The notes beneath the pieces are model-generated. The model searched no databases and was not told where the DNA came from. It saw nothing but the letters and a program-made list of their open reading frames with translations. A program made the position numbers and the translations under genes. Of a stretch of DNA of 64,000 bases, positions 61,217 to 64,000 are shown piece after piece. Position 1 is the first letter of the stretch; each line of letters begins with the position of its first letter. This DNA is from Nocardia cyriacigeorgica GUH-2 (lineage in GTDB: Bacteria; Actinomycetota; Actinomycetes; Mycobacteriales; Mycobacteriaceae), in the NCBI RefSeq assembly GCF_000284035.1, contig NC_016887.1, positions 4,650,001-4,714,000 on the forward strand, read 5' to 3'.

Positions 61217-61971
61217 ACACTCCCCTGAACCTGCCGACCGAACTGTGGCTGATCCTGCCCTACATCGCCTTCACCTCGTTCGTGCTCGGCCACATCTGGC
61301 GCTACCGCAACGATCAATTCGGCTGGACCACACGGTCTTCGCAGGTCTACGAGAGCCGTCTGCTGCGGCTGGGCAGTCCCCTGTTCCACTTCGGCATGGT
61401 CGGCGTGTTCGGCGGTCATGTGCTCGGTGTGCTCATCCCCGAATCGTGGACCGAGGCCGTCGGCATCAGTGAGCACACCTATCACCTGATCGCTGTGGGC
61501 GCGGGTTCGGTGGCCGGGCTGTCGGTGCTGGCCGGCGTCGGCATCCTGCTCTACCGCCGCTTCACCGTGACCGCGGTCCGCAAGGCCACCACGGCCAACG
61601 ACAAGCTGATGTACGCCCTGCTCACCGCCGCACTGGTGACCGGTCTGATGAACACCTGGGGCGCCAACCTGATCTTCGGCACCTACAACTACCGCGAAAC
61701 CGTCTCCCCCTGGTTCCGCAGCCTGTTCACCCTCAACCCGCAGCCCGAACTGATGGTCGACACCCCCTGGCCCTTCCAGCTGCACGGCCTGGTCGTGCTG
61801 ACCCTGGTGGCGCTGTGGCCCTACACGCGCCTGGTCCACATGTTCAGTGCACCCATCGGCTACCTGGTGCGGCCGTACGTGGTGTACCGCAGCAAGGAAG
61901 TCGCCGCCCCGGACAAGCGCCGCTACTCGCGGGCCTGGGATTCGCCGGTGACCCCGGAACGCTGGCGGTAG
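61213..61971 (+). CDS. narI: Nitrate reductase gamma subunit NarI
   Basis: 252 residues, five membrane helices. Haem-ligand histidines lie in LGHIWRYRNDQ, FHFGMVGVFGGHVLG and LHGLVVLTLVALWPYTRLVHMF. It binds two b-haems, oxidises menaquinol at the outer face and passes electrons to NarH. Overlaps narJ by 4 bases, as normal for the operon. Confidence 0.96.
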   Translation: MNTPLNLPTELWLILPYIAFTSFVLGHIWRYRNDQFGWTTRSSQVYESRLLRLGSPLFHFGMVGVFGGHVLGVLIPESWTEAVGISEHTYHLIAVGAGSVAGLSVLAGVGILLYRRFTVTAVRKATTANDKLMYALLTAALVTGLMNTWGANLIFGTYNYRETVSPWFRSLFTLNPQPELMVDTPWPFQLHGLVVLTLVALWPYTRLVHMFSAPIGYLVRPYVVYRSKEVAAPDKRRYSRAWDSPVTPERWR

Positions 61972-62142
61972 GTAGGCCGACCGACCGGACCGGCTTCGGG
62001 TTACGTCGCGAGACTCACCCCGCGGCGCCGCGGCGCATGCGTCCGGTCCTCCCTGACGGGCCTGTCGACGACGTCGGAGCCTTCACCTCCGTCAGTGATC
62101 GCGATTTCGCGGTCAATGGCGTGCGGCGTGTCTGCACCACCG

Positions 62143-62538
62143 CTATCGGTCCCGATCGACGACCCGATGCGTGATCGACGGCACGGCGGGATCCGCGCGG
62201 TGGTGCGGGGGCACTCCTGAGCCCGCGTGCTCGGCGTTGTGGATCGCATCGATCACCACCTGCCGGACGTGGTCGTTTTCGATGCTGTAGTACACCGTGG
62301 TGCCCGCGCGGCGGGTGCGGACCAGGCGGGCCATCCGGAGTTTGGCCAGGTGCTGGGATACCGAGGCGGCGGGCTTCTCGACGTACTCGGCCAGTTCGTT
62401 GACCGACAGTTCGCCGCTGGTCAGGGCCCAGAGCACCTTGATCCGGGTGCCGTCGGCGAGCATGCGGAAGATCTCCACGACCAGGTCCAGTTCGTCGTCG
62501 GGAATACGTGGCGGCAGTTTCTTGCTATCTGCATCCAT
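62143..62538 (-). CDS. kmtR: KmtR-like Ni/Co-sensing ArsR repressor
   Basis: 131 residues from the ATG at 62538. Winged-helix ArsR core with LADGTRIKVLWALTSGELSVNELAEYVEKPAASVSQHLAKLRMARLV. The metal site matches the published KmtR set (His88, Glu101, His102, His110, His111) with a shift of two residues: His90, Glu103, His104, His112, His113. These are spaced exactly +13, +14, +22 and +23 from the first His. No CVC (ArsR) or alpha-3N Cys site is present. It is divergent from an MFS gene, 36 bases between starts, which it presumably represses until Ni or Co binds. Confidence 0.8.
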   Translation of the reverse strand: MDADSKKLPPRIPDDELDLVVEIFRMLADGTRIKVLWALTSGELSVNELAEYVEKPAASVSQHLAKLRMARLVRTRRAGTTVYYSIENDHVRQVVIDAIHNAEHAGSGVPPHHRADPAVPSITHRVVDRDR

Positions 62539-62574
62539 ACGTAGATAATAGACCTCGTAGGAAGCAGGAGTCCG

Positions 62575-63948
62575 ATGATCACCTCATTGTTCGCCAACCG
62601 CGACTATCTGCGGTTGTTCACCGCCCAGGTGTCCGCGCTGTTCGGCACCGGGCTCACCACCGTGGCGCTCGGCCTGCTCGCCTACGAACTCGCCGGCGCC
62701 GACGCGGCGGCGGTACTCGGCATCGCGCTCACCATCAAGATGCTGGTGTACGTGACGGTCGCGCCGATCGTCGGCGCCTACGCCGACCGGCTCCCGCGCC
62801 GGACGTTCCTGGTCGGACTCCATGTGATCCGCGCGCTGGTGGTGCTGGCGCTGCCGTTCATCGACCAGATCTGGCAGATCTACGTCCTGATCGCGGTGCT
62901 GCAAACCGCCTCGGCCGCCTACACCCCGACCTACCAGGCGATCATTCCCGACATCCTGCCCGATGAGCGCCAGTACACCCGGGCGCTGTCGGCCGCCCAG
63001 CTGGCCGCCACGATGGAGACCCTGCTCAGCCCGCTGCTCGCCGCGGCGGCGCTGGCGCTGGTCAGCTTCCACTGGCTGTTCGTCGGTACCGCGATCGGTT
63101 TCGTCGCCTCGGCGCTGCTGGTGATCGTCACGCGGATACCGGAGGCGGGCGCCACCGACGGCGGTTCCTTCGTGGACCGGATCTCGGTGGGCATGAAGAT
63201 CTTCGCCGCGACGCCACGGCTGCGCGGGCTGCTCGGCCTGAACCTGGTGGTGGCCGCCGCGGGTTCGGTGGTCATGGTCAACACCGTGAACTACGTGCGC
63301 GACACCCTGGGCGGTACGCAGTCCGGTGTGGCGATGTTGCTGGCCGCCAACGGGTTCGGCACCATGCTCATCGCGCTGTCGCTACCCCGGGCGTTGGACC
63401 GCGTCGGCGCCCGCCCGGTCATGCTGGCCGGCGCCGCCGGTCTGCTCGCCGGACTGGGTGCGGCCATCGCCCTGTCGACGGCCGCCGGCGGCGAATGGCG
63501 TTGGGGCGCGGTGCTCGCGGTCTGGACGCTGATCGGCGCGGGCACCGCCGCGGTGCTGACGCCCACGGGTCAGGTGTTGCGGCGCTCCTCGCGTCCGGCC
63601 GACCGCCCGGCCCTGTTCGCGGCACAGTTCTCGCTGTCGCACGTGGCCTGGTTGATCACCTACCCGATCACCGGATGGCTCAGCACCACAGCAGGTTTCA
63701 CTCTGACCTGGGCCACCCTGGCCGGATTCGCCGCCGTCGGCCTCGCCGTCGCGCTGCGCGCCTGGCCGCGGCACGATCCCGCGGTGATCACCCACCTGCA
63801 CGAAGTGGGCAGCATCGATCCGGCCCGGCTGACCGACGCCGTGCGGGTGAGCGACCGGCTCTACCAGCACACGCACGAGTTCGTCATCGATGCCGAGCAC
63901 CCGCGCTGGCCGAATCGGGACGGCCGGGTCCTGGCCCTGGCAGGGTGA
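62575..63948 (+). CDS. MFS transporter, possible nickel/cobalt exporter
   Basis: 457 residues from the ATG at 62575, with AGGAG 4 bases upstream. Twelve-helix major facilitator layout (LRLFTAQVSALFGTGLTTVALGLLAY start; ADRLPRRTF loop between helices 2 and 3, with the charged A-motif region). The cytosolic C-terminus is about 55 residues with spaced His, Asp and Glu (ITHLHEVGSID, LYQHTHEFVIDAEHPRWP). Divergent partner of the KmtR-like gene, so induction by Ni or Co is expected; His-rich tails are typical of such exporters. Substrate is inferred from context only. Confidence 0.75.
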   Translation: MITSLFANRDYLRLFTAQVSALFGTGLTTVALGLLAYELAGADAAAVLGIALTIKMLVYVTVAPIVGAYADRLPRRTFLVGLHVIRALVVLALPFIDQIWQIYVLIAVLQTASAAYTPTYQAIIPDILPDERQYTRALSAAQLAATMETLLSPLLAAAALALVSFHWLFVGTAIGFVASALLVIVTRIPEAGATDGGSFVDRISVGMKIFAATPRLRGLLGLNLVVAAAGSVVMVNTVNYVRDTLGGTQSGVAMLLAANGFGTMLIALSLPRALDRVGARPVMLAGAAGLLAGLGAAIALSTAAGGEWRWGAVLAVWTLIGAGTAAVLTPTGQVLRRSSRPADRPALFAAQFSLSHVAWLITYPITGWLSTTAGFTLTWATLAGFAAVGLAVALRAWPRHDPAVITHLHEVGSIDPARLTDAVRVSDRLYQHTHEFVIDAEHPRWPNRDGRVLALAG

Positions 63949-63951
63949 GGC

Positions 63952-63986
63952 CGCCCGCTCACTCCTTCGGCGGGAGCGAGCGGGCG
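63952..63986 (+). terminator. Terminator after the MFS gene
   Basis: CGCCCGCTCACTCC pairs with GGAGCGAGCGGGCG (one A-C mismatch) around a short TTCGGCG loop, directly after the MFS stop. Confidence 0.75.
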
Positions 63987-64000
63987 AACCCGACTCCCCG

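Noticed and set aside
62539..62574. Exact KmtR operator in the divergent gap
   Set aside because: Only an imperfect dyad around TACGTAGATAATAGACCTCGTA could be drawn, and I do not recall a consensus firm enough to call it.

Overview
The window is high-GC actinobacterial chromosome, most likely Nocardia or a close mycolic-acid relative (Corynebacteriales). The evidence is a resuscitation-promoting factor, WhiB7, UvrD2, mycoredoxin-1, the AdnAB helicase-nuclease, KstR-type operators, and gene order from about 26.8 to 51.3 kb that closely follows Mycobacterium tuberculosis Rv3193c-Rv3204. No phage, insertion sequence, integrase or CRISPR array was seen. The genus call is inference from gene content.

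Layout. 0-3.1 kb: two tandem paralogous acyl-CoA synthetases, the first cut by the window edge. 3.1-5.7 kb: a small His-containing membrane protein and a PepSY membrane protein. 6.0-8.9 kb: a secreted glycine-rich protein and two membrane proteins of unknown function. 9.2-10.3 kb: galactokinase. 10.4-13.1 kb: a translationally coupled set of pyruvoyl arginine decarboxylase (interrupted by an in-frame TAA), a GNAT-like protein and a GGDEF membrane protein. 13.1-16.9 kb: a DUF6319-like protein, then an acyl-CoA synthetase and a SnoaL-like protein, each behind a KstR-type operator, with a 28-codon ORF between them. 17.0-17.8 kb: an O-methyltransferase gene interrupted by an in-frame TAG.

18.0-22.8 kb is an Azt zinc-uptake locus: aztA diverges from aztB-aztC-aztD across a Zur-like box, and AztB is fused to a second AztD-like domain. 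22.9-24.7 kb: an AurF-like di-iron oxygenase behind a perfect palindrome, converging on a TetR gene. 24.8-25.6 kb: two initiator tRNA genes, each with its own terminator. 26.2 kb: an rpf gene with a structured leader.

26.8-51.3 kb is the conserved mycolata block: UPF0182, PPA1309, YlbL protease, zincin-like protein, Rv3196-like protein, ABC1 kinase, PPOX-like protein, whiB7 with a long attenuated leader, uvrD2, mrx1, nudC, a K+ channel, adnB, adnA, lipV and an alkyltransferase-like protein.

51.3-64 kb: a VOC protein, a MobA-MoeA fusion (molybdenum cofactor), a YdeI/DUF1905 protein, the respiratory nitrate reductase operon narGHJI, and a KmtR-like Ni/Co sensor divergent from an MFS transporter. 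The cofactor fusion and narGHJI form a plausible functional pair, and the Azt and KmtR loci are two metal-homeostasis modules.

The main points for a second look are the whiB7 leader, the AztB-AztD fusion, the two single-codon gene interruptions, the small ORF between the KstR-type boxes, and the low-complexity insertions in AdnA and NarH. All identifications come from reading the sequence and recalled family knowledge; no database search was run.
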